Source: DASSUW01 sp963803335
GTDB lineage: Bacteria > Actinomycetota > Thermoleophilia > Solirubrobacterales > Solirubrobacteraceae
Assembly (NCBI GenBank): GCA_963803335.1
Contig: CAWDME010000007.1
Location: 186,001-250,000 of the forward strand
Direction: 5' to 3'
DNA: 64,000 nucleotides
In this document: piece by piece, positions 42,353 through 50,375 of the stretch
Layout of the letters: every line of letters starts with the position of its first letter
Numbering within the stretch: position 1 is the stretch's first letter
Translations under genes and position numbers: made by a program
The notes under the pieces: model-generated
What the model saw: only the letters and a program-made list of their open reading frames with translations
Told to the model about the DNA's origin: nothing
Database searches by the model: none

Positions 42353-43275
42353 TTCGCGGCCACCTCCTCGGTCAGTTCCCACTCGCGCAAGGCGCGTTCG
42401 ACGGCTGCGTCGAAGGCGTGCAACCTAACGCCGAACGCCTTCGCCGCGTCGTGGTGGCGCGGCAGCAGGTCGCTCTCGAGCGACTCCATGAGCGGCGTGA
42501 TGAACCCCGGGTCCTCGGTCGCCACGGCCGCGGCGACCACCGAGGCGACCGGCATGAGCGAGAAGCCGAGCCGGATCGCGGGCCTGGCGACGAGCATGTT
42601 CTGGGCGATCCGCTCCATCAGCCGCTCGTAGGTCATGGCCTCCGGGCCGGCGATGTCCCACGAACGGCCGGCCAGCGCGGCGGGCGCGTCGGCGGCGCGG
42701 ACGAGGAAGTCGAGGACGTCGCGGCCGTCGATCGGCTGCGTGCGATGCACGCGCCAGGCCGGCAGGGCCAGCACGGGCAGGCGCTCGATCAGCCGGACGA
42801 GGAACCGGAACGAGCGCGAGCGGGCGCCGATGACGATCGAGGCGCGCAGCGCGATCGCCTCGTCGGCGGCCTCGAGCAGTGCCTGCTCGACGGCGAGGCG
42901 TGAGGCAAGATGGCGCGAAACCGCGCCGCTCGCGGGCACGAGGCCGCCGAGATAGACGATCCGCCGCACCCCGGCGGTGCGCGCGGCGGTGGCGAACCGC
43001 TCGGCGGCCCGCCGCTCGTGCTCCGGGAAGCCGCTGTTCGCCGGCCCCTCCATCGAGTGGATCAGGTAGTACGCCGCATCGACGCCGTCGAGCGCCCGGC
43101 CGAGCCCGGCGCCGTGGATCGCGTCGCCGATGACGACGTCCTCGAGCAGCACGCCGGCGGCCGCGACGCGCTCCGGCGAGCGGGCGAAGCCGCGCACCTC
43201 GTGGCCGGCGGCCTGCAGCCGCGGCACGAGCGCCGCGCCGACGTAGCCCGAGATGCCGGTGACGAGAACGCGCAT
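42349..43275 (-). CDS. NAD(P)-binding epimerase/NmrA-like protein
   Basis: A 308-residue atypical short-chain dehydrogenase. The cofactor loop is VLVTGISGYVGAALVPRLQAAGHEV at the N-terminus, with VDAAYYLIHSM and VRRIVYLGGLVPASG in the positions usual for NmrA/complex-I-39-kDa-like members. The C-terminal half contains the unusual EWELTEEVAAK end. The active-site Tyr-x3-Lys is not evident, so it may bind rather than reduce. GGGGAG lies 9 nt before the ATG. A ubiquinone- or lipid-related role is known for relatives but is not shown here. Confidence 0.8.
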   Translation of the reverse strand: MRVLVTGISGYVGAALVPRLQAAGHEVRGFARSPERVAAAGVLLEDVVIGDAIHGAGLGRALDGVDAAYYLIHSMEGPANSGFPEHERRAAERFATAARTAGVRRIVYLGGLVPASGAVSRHLASRLAVEQALLEAADEAIALRASIVIGARSRSFRFLVRLIERLPVLALPAWRVHRTQPIDGRDVLDFLVRAADAPAALAGRSWDIAGPEAMTYERLMERIAQNMLVARPAIRLGFSLMPVASVVAAAVATEDPGFITPLMESLESDLLPRHHDAAKAFGVRLHAFDAAVERALREWELTEEVAAK

Positions 43276-43484
43276 CGTCAGCGGCTCCCCGAGCCGGCCG
43301 CAGGAAAAACCCCGAGGGTGCGAGATCGACACGTCGCAGGTAGGGGCTTTTTCATCGCTTTGGAGGGTATTTGCGGGGTAGACACGAAGTCTGTGCGTTT
43401 TGCGGGGATGCGCCTTGAAGGCGACGCCACCGTGGGCTTTCCTGTGGCCGTCTTGTGACGGTCTGGTGAAGAGGGGAACTCGGG
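43276..43484. other. 209-bp gap upstream of small Cys-rich gene
   Basis: No gene was seen. It contains an A-run/T-run pair (AAAAACCCC near 43304; GGGGCTTTTT near 43343) that could pair over a ~30-nt loop, and the palindrome CGCCTTGAAGGCG near 43410. It ends in GAGGGG before the next GTG. A promoter or leader is likely, but no known riboswitch was identified. Confidence 0.35.
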
Positions 43485-43712
43485 GTGGACAAGCGCAGTA
43501 GTGGGCGGAAGGTGACGTGCGACGACTGCTTCTTCGGGCGGAACGGCCTCTGTGCCCTCCAGCTCGATCAGGCGTGCGCGACCTTCCGGCCGAACTCCCC
43601 TGAGGGTCTCCGGCCGCCGCAGCAGATGCGGTTCGTGTTCCGGCAGGAGCGCCGGCGTCAAGCAGCCTGGCAGTTCCCGACGGCACAGGAGCAGGCGGCA
43701 CTCCACGCCTAG
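43485..43712 (+). CDS. Small cysteine-rich protein, putative zinc-binding
   Basis: A 75-residue protein not assigned to a family. Residues ~12-31 hold four cysteines as CDDC...C......C (CDDCFFGRNGLCALQLDQAC), a spacing suited to zinc. The C-terminal half is rich in Gln and Arg (MRFVFRQERRRQAAWQF). The GTG start is supported by GAGGGG at proper distance. It may be a small regulatory or adaptor protein. Expression rests on the ribosome-binding site and the Cys pattern only. Confidence 0.65.
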   Translation: MDKRSSGRKVTCDDCFFGRNGLCALQLDQACATFRPNSPEGLRPPQQMRFVFRQERRRQAAWQFPTAQEQAALHA

Positions 43713-43733
43713 CGGCCCTTGCTCCGCTGATTT

Positions 43734-43820
43734 GGGCTTTCGCCCGTCGCTCGTCGTAGGTGTCGCGGCGGCGCCGATGCGGCGCTAGCGCGCCTACGAC
43801 GATCGCCGTGCGACGATACG
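43734..43820 (+). repeat. Structured intergenic repeat, copy B
   Basis: Same layout as copy A: GGGC-TTTC-GCCC (43734-43745), long hairpin with arms TCGTCGTAGG (43751-43760) and CCTACGACGA (43793-43802), an inner GCGCC/GGCGC hairpin, then the tail ATCGCCGTGCGACGATAC. It lies directly before the metallo-hydrolase gene. Confidence 0.7.
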
Positions 43821-43823
43821 TCC

Positions 43824-44615
43824 GTGGAGCTGAGGGTGCTGGGCAAGTCCCCTGCCTGGCAGGACGCCGGCGGGGCGTGCAGCGGGTATCTCGTCGTGAG
43901 CGACGACACCTGTCTGCTGCTCGACTGCGGCTGCGGCGTGTTCGGCAAGCTGCGCGCGGCGTGCGACTACGCCGACGTCGACGCGGTCGTCATCTCGCAC
44001 CTGCATGCCGACCACATCCTCGACCTCGTGCCGTTCGCGTCCGCGCTCACCTACGCGCCGCGTCACCAGCCGGTCCCCGTCGACGGCTGGCCCGGCACCG
44101 ACGATCCTCCGCGCCCGCGGCTGATCGCCCCGCCGGGAGCGCGTAACGCGTTCCGCCGGCTGTGCGCTGCGGGCGGGATGCGCGACGAGCACATCGAGAA
44201 CGCGTTCCGGCTGGAGGAGTACGACCCGGCCGTCTCCGTCCAGATCGCCGACGTCGAGGTGCGCTTCCAGCCCGTCCCGCACTTCCTGCCGACCAACGCG
44301 ATCAATCTGACGACCGCCGCCGGGCGCCTGACCTACAGCGCCGATTCCTCGCCCAGCGACGAGCTCTGCGCGTTCGCGCACGACACCGACCTGCTGCTGA
44401 TCGAGGCCACGCTGCCGCGGCCCGAGCGGGAGGGGCCGCGCGGCCATCTCACGCCCGAGGAGGCGGGCGAGCACGGCCGCCGGGCGGGCGCCCGGCGCCT
44501 CGTGCTCACCCACATGTCGGACGAGCTCGACGCCGATTGGGCGCGCGAGGAGGCGCAGCGCAGCTTCGGCGGCCCGGTCGAAGTCGCCCACGAGGGCGCG
44601 GTCTACCGCTTCTGA
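43824..44615 (+). CDS. MBL-fold metallo-hydrolase
   Basis: A 263-residue metallo-beta-lactamase-fold hydrolase. The zinc motif is HLHADHILDLVPF near residue 59. A further histidine (QPVPHFLP) and aspartate (YSADSSP, DTDLLLIEATL) and the final LTHMS complete the usual set. Relatives include RNase Z-like and cyclic-nucleotide phosphodiesterase-like enzymes (GACSGYLVVSDDTCLLLDCGCG at the start is of this type). The substrate is unknown. It is followed after 39 bp by the EAL gene, so a signalling role is possible. Confidence 0.86.
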   Translation: MELRVLGKSPAWQDAGGACSGYLVVSDDTCLLLDCGCGVFGKLRAACDYADVDAVVISHLHADHILDLVPFASALTYAPRHQPVPVDGWPGTDDPPRPRLIAPPGARNAFRRLCAAGGMRDEHIENAFRLEEYDPAVSVQIADVEVRFQPVPHFLPTNAINLTTAAGRLTYSADSSPSDELCAFAHDTDLLLIEATLPRPEREGPRGHLTPEEAGEHGRRAGARRLVLTHMSDELDADWAREEAQRSFGGPVEVAHEGAVYRF

Positions 44616-44654
44616 AGCTTCAGTCGCGGGCCGAATCGGCCGATTCCTCTTCCT

Positions 44655-45677
44655 GTGAGCCCTGCCGAGGCGACGATCGACGGCGTGCGACTGCTGTCGC
44701 ACCGTCCGTCCGTGCTCTACAAGGTCGAGCACCTGGCGACCGAACCCGTCCAGGGTGACATCGCCGTCGAGGGTCTCGTGCTGGCCGGCCCCGGCTGGAG
44801 CGACAAGCTCACGGACCTGCTCAAGACGGTCTCCACCGCCGAGCGCGCGTGCCTGTTCGCGCTGCGGCTGTCCGACGAGCAGGCGCTCCCGCTGCCGGCC
44901 GAGCAGTTGCTCGACCGCTCGCGCACCGACTGGTTCCCCGAGTTCCTCTCGCACGGGCAGATGAAGCCGCACTTCCAGCCGATCGTGGACCTCGCTTCCG
45001 GCCGCGCCTATGGCCGTGAGGCGCTGATGCGCGGCCGGCTCGGCGCCGTCGAAGTCCGCGGCGGCGAGTTGCTGGCCGCCGCCGAGGCGCACGACGCGCT
45101 GTTCTCGTTCGACTACCGCGCCCGCACCGCGGCGCTGGAGATCGGCCTGCCGATCCTCCCCGAGGGCGAGGTGCTGTTCGTCAACCTCGACCCGCGCGCG
45201 GCGCTGGACGTCGACTCGACGGTCCGAACCACCTGGCCCGTCGTCGCCCGCATGAACGCCGACCCGTCGCGGATCTGCATCGAGGTCGTCAAGCCCGAGC
45301 GCTGCCCGGACAAGGAGATGCTCGGCGAGATGGTCGAGGCCCACCGCAAGCGTGGCGCTCTCATCGCCCTGGACGACCTGTCGTGCGGAACAGAGGCGCT
45401 GCTGTGCCTCGAGCGCCTGCGCCCCGACGTGGCGAAGATCGACAACGCCCTGACCCAGGGCATCCAGCACTCCGACGCCCGCCGCCGGCTGGTGGGCGCG
45501 CTGGTCGAGCTCGCGCACGAGCAGGGCGCCAAGGTCGTCGCCGAGGGGATCGAGCGCGTCGACGAGTACGAGACGATGCTCGAGCTCGGGGTCGATCTCG
45601 GCCAGGGGTTCTACTTCGGGCAGCCGACCGAGCGGCCGATGGCCGTCGACGCCCGGCTGTTCGCCAAGCGTTCCTAG
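44655..45677 (+). CDS. EAL-domain protein (cyclic-di-GMP phosphodiesterase-like), partly degenerate
   Basis: A 340-residue protein. An N-terminal ~100 residues of unknown fold precede an EAL domain starting FQPIVDLASGRAYGREALMRG. The conserved Glu of EAL is kept, as are VNLDP, AKIDNAL and AEGIE. The loop DDFGTG is changed to DDLSCG, and EVTE-like to EVVKPE, both in the metal/substrate site. It may bind c-di-GMP with weak or no hydrolysis. The GTG start has no strong ribosome-binding site. Confidence 0.85.
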   Translation: MSPAEATIDGVRLLSHRPSVLYKVEHLATEPVQGDIAVEGLVLAGPGWSDKLTDLLKTVSTAERACLFALRLSDEQALPLPAEQLLDRSRTDWFPEFLSHGQMKPHFQPIVDLASGRAYGREALMRGRLGAVEVRGGELLAAAEAHDALFSFDYRARTAALEIGLPILPEGEVLFVNLDPRAALDVDSTVRTTWPVVARMNADPSRICIEVVKPERCPDKEMLGEMVEAHRKRGALIALDDLSCGTEALLCLERLRPDVAKIDNALTQGIQHSDARRRLVGALVELAHEQGAKVVAEGIERVDEYETMLELGVDLGQGFYFGQPTERPMAVDARLFAKRS

Positions 45678-45744
45678 GAACGAACTTCAACTTCGGCATT
45701 AAGGGAGGCTGGATCGGGCCTCGCCTCGCGTCCGTGCGGGATTG

Positions 45745-45764
45745 GGGTCGCATAGCGACCCTTT
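45745..45764 (+). terminator. Possible weak terminator after the EAL gene
   Basis: GGGTCGC / GCGACCC arms (7 bp) with loop ATA, followed by only TTT. It lies ~70 bp behind the EAL stop in a 188-bp gap that holds no gene. Confidence 0.4.
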
Positions 45765-45808
45765 GCCAGCACACACGGCCGATTTCACCGCGCAGCCGGC
45801 TCCCTCGT

Positions 45809-45834
45809 CGCCCCACCCAGCCGCCGTTGGCCGG
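45809..45834 (+). repeat. 26-nt intergenic repeat, copy 2
   Basis: Matches the reverse complement of 13533-13558 at 25 of 26 positions. It is 31 nt upstream of the HTH gene start at 45866, just before its -10 element. Confidence 0.7.
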
Positions 45835-45852
45835 CGGAGATATCGAGTGTGA

Positions 45853-45868
45853 TATCTTGATAGCTATG
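45853..45868 (+). promoter_or_regulatory. -10 element for leaderless HTH-gene mRNA
   Basis: TATCTT at 45853-45858, 7 nt before the ATG at 45866. The surrounding GATATC is a palindrome. Confidence 0.5.
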
Positions 45869-46234
45869 GATCGAACTCCCCTCTACGTGCGTCTGCCGAA
45901 GCTCGAGGCGCAGCGGCTCGACGAGGTCGCGCACCGGCTCGGGCGATCGAAGCAGGACCTCATCGCCAAGCTGGTCGCCAGCCTTGGCGAGGCCGACACC
46001 CTCCGGCGCGTGACCGTCGAGACCACCGCCGACCACCTCACGGTCGGCCACGCCGAGTTCCGTCCCTACGACCCGCCGGACGTGATGACCACCCAACAGC
46101 TCGCCGGCTGGCTACAGGTCGAAGAGGCGACGATCGACAAGCTGGCCGAGGCAGGCGAGCTGCCAGGCCGCAAGCTCGGGGCCGAGTGGCGGTTCGCGCG
46201 CGAGGCGGTCATCGCCTGGCTCGCCAACACGTAG
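45866..46234 (+). CDS. Ribbon-helix-helix plus excisionase-type HTH protein
   Basis: A 122-residue DNA-binding protein. Residues ~1-40 look like a CopG/Arc-type ribbon-helix-helix (PLYVRLPKLEAQRLDEVAHRLGRSKQDLIAKLVASL). Residues ~73-122 are a MerR-like/excisionase HTH (MTTQQLAGWLQVEEATIDKLAEAG, GRKLGAEWRFAREAVIAWL). No integrase or plasmid gene is nearby, so it is probably a chromosomal regulator rather than a mobile-element part. The start is fixed by TATCTT-N7-ATG. Confidence 0.82.
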   Translation: MDRTPLYVRLPKLEAQRLDEVAHRLGRSKQDLIAKLVASLGEADTLRRVTVETTADHLTVGHAEFRPYDPPDVMTTQQLAGWLQVEEATIDKLAEAGELPGRKLGAEWRFAREAVIAWLANT

Positions 46235-46286
46235 CGCCGACGCGCCACGATTGTCGGCAGCACCCAACCGTGCTCGTCTTCCGGAC

Positions 46287-46628
46287 ATGCGATTCATGCT
46301 GCTGCTGTACGAGCGCCAAAGGCCCCAGCCGGGCACGCCGGAGGGGGCGGAGATGTTCGCCAACGTGATGGCGTTCCACAAAGAGTGCCGAGAACGGGGC
46401 GTCCTCGTCGCCTCCGACCCGCTGCACGACCCGCACACCGCCACGACCGTCCGCATCGTCGACGACACGCCGATGAACACCGACGGCCCGTTCGCGGAGA
46501 CCACCGAGTGGCTCGGCGGCTACTTCATCCTCGAGACCGACCGCGCCACCGCGACCGAGCTCGCGCAACGGTGCCCGAGCGCCCGCACCGGCTGCGTCGA
46601 GGTCCGGCAGATCATGGACACCTCGTAA
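46287..46628 (+). CDS. YCII/DGPF-domain protein
   Basis: A 113-residue dimeric alpha/beta-barrel protein of the YCII-related family: MRFMLLLYERQ at the start and NTDGPFAETTEWLGGYFILE in the middle, including the DGPF signature, then a second strand pair. Relatives have been linked to ECF sigma factor loci, but the function is not settled. The ATG at 46287 is preferred over the in-frame start at 46251. It ends just upstream of the hsp20 promoter. Confidence 0.88.
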   Translation: MRFMLLLYERQRPQPGTPEGAEMFANVMAFHKECRERGVLVASDPLHDPHTATTVRIVDDTPMNTDGPFAETTEWLGGYFILETDRATATELAQRCPSARTGCVEVRQIMDTS

Positions 46629-46644
46629 TAGCCTGTCCGGCGTG
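46629..46644 (+). promoter_or_regulatory. -10 element for leaderless hsp20-lon mRNA
   Basis: TAGCCT at 46629-46634, 7 nt before the GTG at 46642. It starts directly at the stop of the preceding gene. No HspR (HAIR) or CIRCE inverted repeat was found here. Confidence 0.5.
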
Positions 46645-47079
46645 GCATCCGAGCGGGACCTGTTCGCGAACTTCGAGCGCATGCGGCGCCAGATGGACGA
46701 GCTGTTCGACCGGCGGCTCGCGCCGCAGCGCCGCGGCGGCTTCTCGCCCGAGGTCGACGTCTACTACGTGTCCGACCCGCCGCGGGCGGTGGTCCGGGCC
46801 GACCTGGCGGGCATCGACCCGAACGAGATCGAGCTCAAGATCCGCGGCCGCGAGCTGACGCTCTCCGGCCAGCGCCGCCCGCAACGAGGAGAAGAGCGCG
46901 TCTACCAGCAGCTCGAGATCGAGCACGGGCCGTTCCGGCGTGTCGTGGCGCTCGGCGTCGACGTCGACTCCAACGCCTCGGTCGCGAGCTACGAGGACGG
47001 GATCCTCACCGTCGAGCTGCCGGTCGCGCAGCCGGCGCCGGCCCGCAGCGTCCCGATTCAGCGCAGCGAGGAGCCGTGA
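46642..47079 (+). CDS. Hsp20 / alpha-crystallin small heat-shock protein
   Basis: A 145-residue ATP-independent chaperone. The alpha-crystallin domain spans ~30-125: FSPEVDVYYVSDPPRAVVRADLAGI, IELKIRGRELTLSGQRRP and the C-terminal strand pair GILTVELPVA. The terminal Ile/Val-x-Ile/Val motif appears as VPIQR. It binds unfolding proteins. It overlaps lon by GTGA (47076-47079), so chaperone and protease are made together. Confidence 0.93.
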   Translation: MASERDLFANFERMRRQMDELFDRRLAPQRRGGFSPEVDVYYVSDPPRAVVRADLAGIDPNEIELKIRGRELTLSGQRRPQRGEERVYQQLEIEHGPFRRVVALGVDVDSNASVASYEDGILTVELPVAQPAPARSVPIQRSEEP

Positions 47080-49439
47080 TCGACGTCATCGGCGGCGACG
47101 GCGAGCCCGCCCCGACCGACATCGAGCTGCCGGGCGAGCTGCCCGTCCTCCCGCTGCGCGAGTCGGTCACCTACCCCGACACGCTGACGCCGCTGGCCAT
47201 CGGCCAGGAGCGCTCGGTCCGCCTGGTCAACGACGTGCTCGTCGGCAACCGGATGCTCGTAATGGTCGCCAGCCGCGAGCCCGAGGCCGAGGCGCCAGGT
47301 CCCGACCAGCTCTACGACATCGGCGTCGCCGGCATGGTCGCGCGCATGCTCAAGGTGCCCGATGGGAGCCTGCGGATCCTCGTCCAGGGCGGTCAGCGGG
47401 TGCACATCGAGGAGTGGACGGGCGAGGAGCCCTACCTGGCCGCGCGCGTGACGGAGCTGCCCGACGTGGTCGAGGAGGGCCCCGAGCTGACGGCGTTGAT
47501 GCGCAACGTCCAGCAGACCTTCAGCCAGATCATCGAGGAGGTCCCGTACCTCCCCGAGGAGCTGCAGATGGCCGTCGCCAACCTCGACGACCCGTCGGCG
47601 CTCAGCCACCTGATCGCCGGCGCGCTGCGGATCAAGACCGAGGAGCGCCAGGCGCTGCTCGAGGAGGTCGACGTCGGCAAGCGCCTGCACCGGCTGTCGG
47701 AGATCCTCGCCCGCGAGCTCGACATCGTCGCGATCGGCAGCCGTATCCAGAGCCAGGTCAACGCCGAGATGGAGAAGGGCCAGCGCGAGTGGGTCCTGCG
47801 CCAGCAGCTCAAGGCGATCCAGGACGAGCTCGGCGAGCAGGATCCGGCCGAGGCCGAGGTCGACGAGCTGCGCTCCACGCTGCAGGAGCACGACCTCCCC
47901 GAGAACGTCCGCACCCAGGTCGACCGCGAGCTCTCGCGGCTGGAGAAGATCCCGCAGGCGGCGGCCGAGCACGGTGTCATCCGCACCTATCTGGAGTGGA
48001 TGGCCAGCCTGCCGTGGGGCAAGGGCACCGAGGACAACCTCGACCTCAAGCACGCGCGGCGCGTCCTCGACGAGGACCACTACGACATCGAGAAGGTCAA
48101 GGACCGCATCCTCGAGTTCCTCGCCGTGCGCAAGCTCAAGCCGGACGCGCGCGGCTCGATCCTCTGCTTCGCCGGGCCGCCCGGGGTGGGCAAGACGTCG
48201 CTCGGCCAGTCGATCGCGCGCGCGCTCGGGCGCAAGTTCGAGCGCATCAGCGTCGGCGGCGTGCGCGACGAGTCGGAGATCCGCGGCCACCGCCGCACCT
48301 ACATCGGCGCGATGCCCGGCACGATCATCCGCGCGCTGCGCGACGCCGAGTCGCACAACCCGGTGTTCATGATCGACGAGCTCGACAAGATGGGCGCCGA
48401 CTATCGCGGCGACCCGGCGAGCGCGATGCTCGAGGTGCTCGACCCCGAGCAGAACTCGACGTTTCGCGACCACTACCTCGACGTGGCGTTCGACCTCAGC
48501 CGCGTGATGTTCATCTGCACGGCGAATGACATGGACCGCGTGCCGGTGGCGCTGCGCGACCGCATGGAGGTCATTCCGCTCGCCGGCTACACGGAGGAGG
48601 AGAAGCTCCAGATCGCCAAGCGCTACCTCGTGCCACGCCAGATCGAGCGGACCGGGCTCAGGAACACGCAGATCGCGTTCACCGACACCGGCCTGAAGAA
48701 GATCATCGACTCCTACACACGCGAGGCGGGCGTGCGCAACCTCGAGCGCGAGATCGGCTCGGTGTGCCGCAAGGTGGCGGTCGACGTCGCGATGGGCCGG
48801 CACGCGAAGAAGGTCTCGGTGAGCGCCCCGAAGGTCCGCGCGCTGCTCGGCCGCCCGCGCTTCCAGCCCGACGTGCGCCGTCGCACGGCCGAGCCGGGCG
48901 TCGCCACGGGCCTCGCGTGGACGCCGGTCGGCGGCGACGTGCTGTTCGTCGAGGCGAGCGCGATGCCCGGCAAGGGCAAGCTGACGATCACGGGGCAGCT
49001 CGGTGACGTCATGCGCGAGTCGGCCGAGGCGGCGCTCTCGTACGTCCGCGGGCACGCCGACCTGCCCGACGACTGGTTCGCCACCCACGACGTCCACGTC
49101 CACGTGCCCGCGGGGGCGATCCCCAAGGACGGCCCGAGCGCCGGCATCACGATGGCGACGGCGCTGATGTCGCTGGTCTCCGGCCGCCCGGTGCGGGCCG
49201 ACGTGGCGATGACCGGCGAGCTGACGCTGACCGGTCAGGTGCTGCCGATCGGCGGCCTGAAGGAGAAGGCACTCGCCGCCCAGCGCGCCGGCATCCACCG
49301 CGTGCTCGCGCCCCGTCGCAACGAGGGCGACCTCGAGGACATCCCCGAGCACCTACGCAAGGATCTCGAGTTCGTGTGGGTCGGCGAGATCGGCGAGGTG
49401 TTCGACGCCGCGCTGCGGGACGGAAATAGGCGCCGTTGA
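47076..49439 (+). CDS. lon: ATP-dependent Lon protease
   Basis: A 787-residue LonA protease. The substrate-binding N-domain (ELPVLPLRESVTYPDTLTPL) covers ~1-310, the AAA domain has the P-loop GPPGVGKTS at ~367-375 and Walker B PVFMIDELDKMG. The protease domain has the catalytic dyad Ser688 (PKDGPSAG) and Lys731 (GGLKEKALA), at the usual 43-residue spacing. It degrades misfolded and regulatory proteins in the cytoplasm. Coupling to hsp20 suggests a stress operon. Confidence 0.96.
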   Translation: MIDVIGGDGEPAPTDIELPGELPVLPLRESVTYPDTLTPLAIGQERSVRLVNDVLVGNRMLVMVASREPEAEAPGPDQLYDIGVAGMVARMLKVPDGSLRILVQGGQRVHIEEWTGEEPYLAARVTELPDVVEEGPELTALMRNVQQTFSQIIEEVPYLPEELQMAVANLDDPSALSHLIAGALRIKTEERQALLEEVDVGKRLHRLSEILARELDIVAIGSRIQSQVNAEMEKGQREWVLRQQLKAIQDELGEQDPAEAEVDELRSTLQEHDLPENVRTQVDRELSRLEKIPQAAAEHGVIRTYLEWMASLPWGKGTEDNLDLKHARRVLDEDHYDIEKVKDRILEFLAVRKLKPDARGSILCFAGPPGVGKTSLGQSIARALGRKFERISVGGVRDESEIRGHRRTYIGAMPGTIIRALRDAESHNPVFMIDELDKMGADYRGDPASAMLEVLDPEQNSTFRDHYLDVAFDLSRVMFICTANDMDRVPVALRDRMEVIPLAGYTEEEKLQIAKRYLVPRQIERTGLRNTQIAFTDTGLKKIIDSYTREAGVRNLEREIGSVCRKVAVDVAMGRHAKKVSVSAPKVRALLGRPRFQPDVRRRTAEPGVATGLAWTPVGGDVLFVEASAMPGKGKLTITGQLGDVMRESAEAALSYVRGHADLPDDWFATHDVHVHVPAGAIPKDGPSAGITMATALMSLVSGRPVRADVAMTGELTLTGQVLPIGGLKEKALAAQRAGIHRVLAPRRNEGDLEDIPEHLRKDLEFVWVGEIGEVFDAALRDGNRRR

Positions 49440-49462
49440 CGCTGCTGCGTGGCGGGTATGCT
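49436..49462 (+). promoter_or_regulatory. Conventional promoter with -35 and -10 upstream of 49490
   Basis: TTGACG at 49436-49441 (overlapping the lon stop) and TATGCT at 49457-49462, spacer 15 bp, which is short. GGAGAGG at 49479-49485 is a good ribosome-binding site before the ATG at 49490. Confidence 0.6.
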
Positions 49463-49489
49463 CGTGACAAACAGACTCGGAGAGGTGGT

Positions 49490-49948
49490 ATGGCAAGCAA
49501 GAAAGCGCAGAAGGCCCAGAAGGCGGCGCTGCAGGCGCGGTACAACCCGTACGTCCAGCGGATCATCGAGGACGAGGATCTGCGCGACAACATCGTCCAG
49601 GCGTACGACTCTGCGCGTAAGGCTTACGGCCGCCTCGCAAATGGGAAGTCGCCGACGAAGCAGATCTTCGACGACAAGAAGCTCCAGAAGGACATCAAGA
49701 AGACCGCCTCCAATGTGCGTGACGCGAGCGTCGCGCTGCGTGAGGCTCCCAAGAAGAGCGGCGGTCTGAGCTTCAAGCGCGTCGTGCTCATCGGCGCGGT
49801 CGGCACGGGTGTCGCGCTGGCCGTCAGCGAGGGCCTGCGCAAGAAGGTCCTCGACACGCTGTTCGGCAAGGAGGAGGAGTTCGAGTACACCTCCAACACC
49901 GGCAGCGCCTCCGCGCCGTCGTCTGCCACGACGGCGTCGACGAACTAG
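49490..49948 (+). CDS. Lysine-rich membrane-anchored protein of unknown function
   Basis: A 152-residue protein. The N-terminus is very basic (MASKKAQKAQKAALQAR), a helical charged region follows (IIEDEDLRDNIVQAYDSARKAYGRL), then more Lys-rich sequence, one membrane helix at ~96-113 (VVLIGAVGTGVALAVSEG) and a Ser/Thr/Ala-rich tail. No family was recognised. It has its own promoter and Shine-Dalgarno site. It could be a membrane-attached nucleic-acid- or protein-binding factor. It meets the next gene tail-to-tail with 4 bp overlap. Confidence 0.75.
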   Translation: MASKKAQKAQKAALQARYNPYVQRIIEDEDLRDNIVQAYDSARKAYGRLANGKSPTKQIFDDKKLQKDIKKTASNVRDASVALREAPKKSGGLSFKRVVLIGAVGTGVALAVSEGLRKKVLDTLFGKEEEFEYTSNTGSASAPSSATTASTN

Positions 49949-50328
49949 CTGTCAGGCAGTAGCGGCACGTCCCACCAGAGGACGGCCAGGACGATGGCGG
50001 CGATCGCGAGCAGGGTGGCGATCGCCGCCAGGATCCGCTGCGCGGTCGTGGTCTGAGCCGCCTTCTCCTGCGCCACCGCGGCCTGCTCGAGCGACTTCAC
50101 CAGCAGTCGCTCGGCCCAGACGAACTCCATCGAGAGCATCGCCAAGCCGATCGGGATGAGCACGAACGCCGGCCCCGGCGTCACGAGCATGATCAGCCCC
50201 GCGACCGTGACGATGACGCCGCCGATCCCGAAGGCGATCCGGAACAGCGGGTGCCGCTCCCGGTGTGTGGCGCGGCGCAGCTCGAGCCGCTCGATCAGCT
50301 TGTGCCGCGGGCGGCCCTCGCTCTCCAT
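49945..50328 (-). CDS. TIGR02611-like small transmembrane protein
   Basis: A 127-residue membrane protein with the conserved core LVTPGPAFVLIPIGLAMLSMEFVWAERLL, typical of the PGPGW / TIGR02611 family of actinobacterial membrane proteins. Helices lie at ~33-75 and ~100-122 around a charged loop. Function is unknown. The ATG at 50328 is the start that gives the usual short N-terminus with basic residues (RPRHKLIERLELRR). It diverges from the ABC transporter operon. Confidence 0.8.
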   Translation of the reverse strand: MESEGRPRHKLIERLELRRATHRERHPLFRIAFGIGGVIVTVAGLIMLVTPGPAFVLIPIGLAMLSMEFVWAERLLVKSLEQAAVAQEKAAQTTTAQRILAAIATLLAIAAIVLAVLWWDVPLLPDS

Positions 50329-50375
50329 CGCGGGAGAGTGTGCCAAACCGAACCAAAAGCGCGATAAGCGTTCAG

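Noticed and set aside
45866..46234. Excisionase-like HTH as a sign of a prophage or integrative element
   Set aside because: No integrase, recombinase, phage or plasmid genes and no flanking direct repeats were found. Excisionase-type HTHs occur in chromosomal regulators too.
46642..46700. HspR or CIRCE heat-shock operator at hsp20
   Set aside because: No matching inverted repeat exists between the YCII stop and the hsp20 start.
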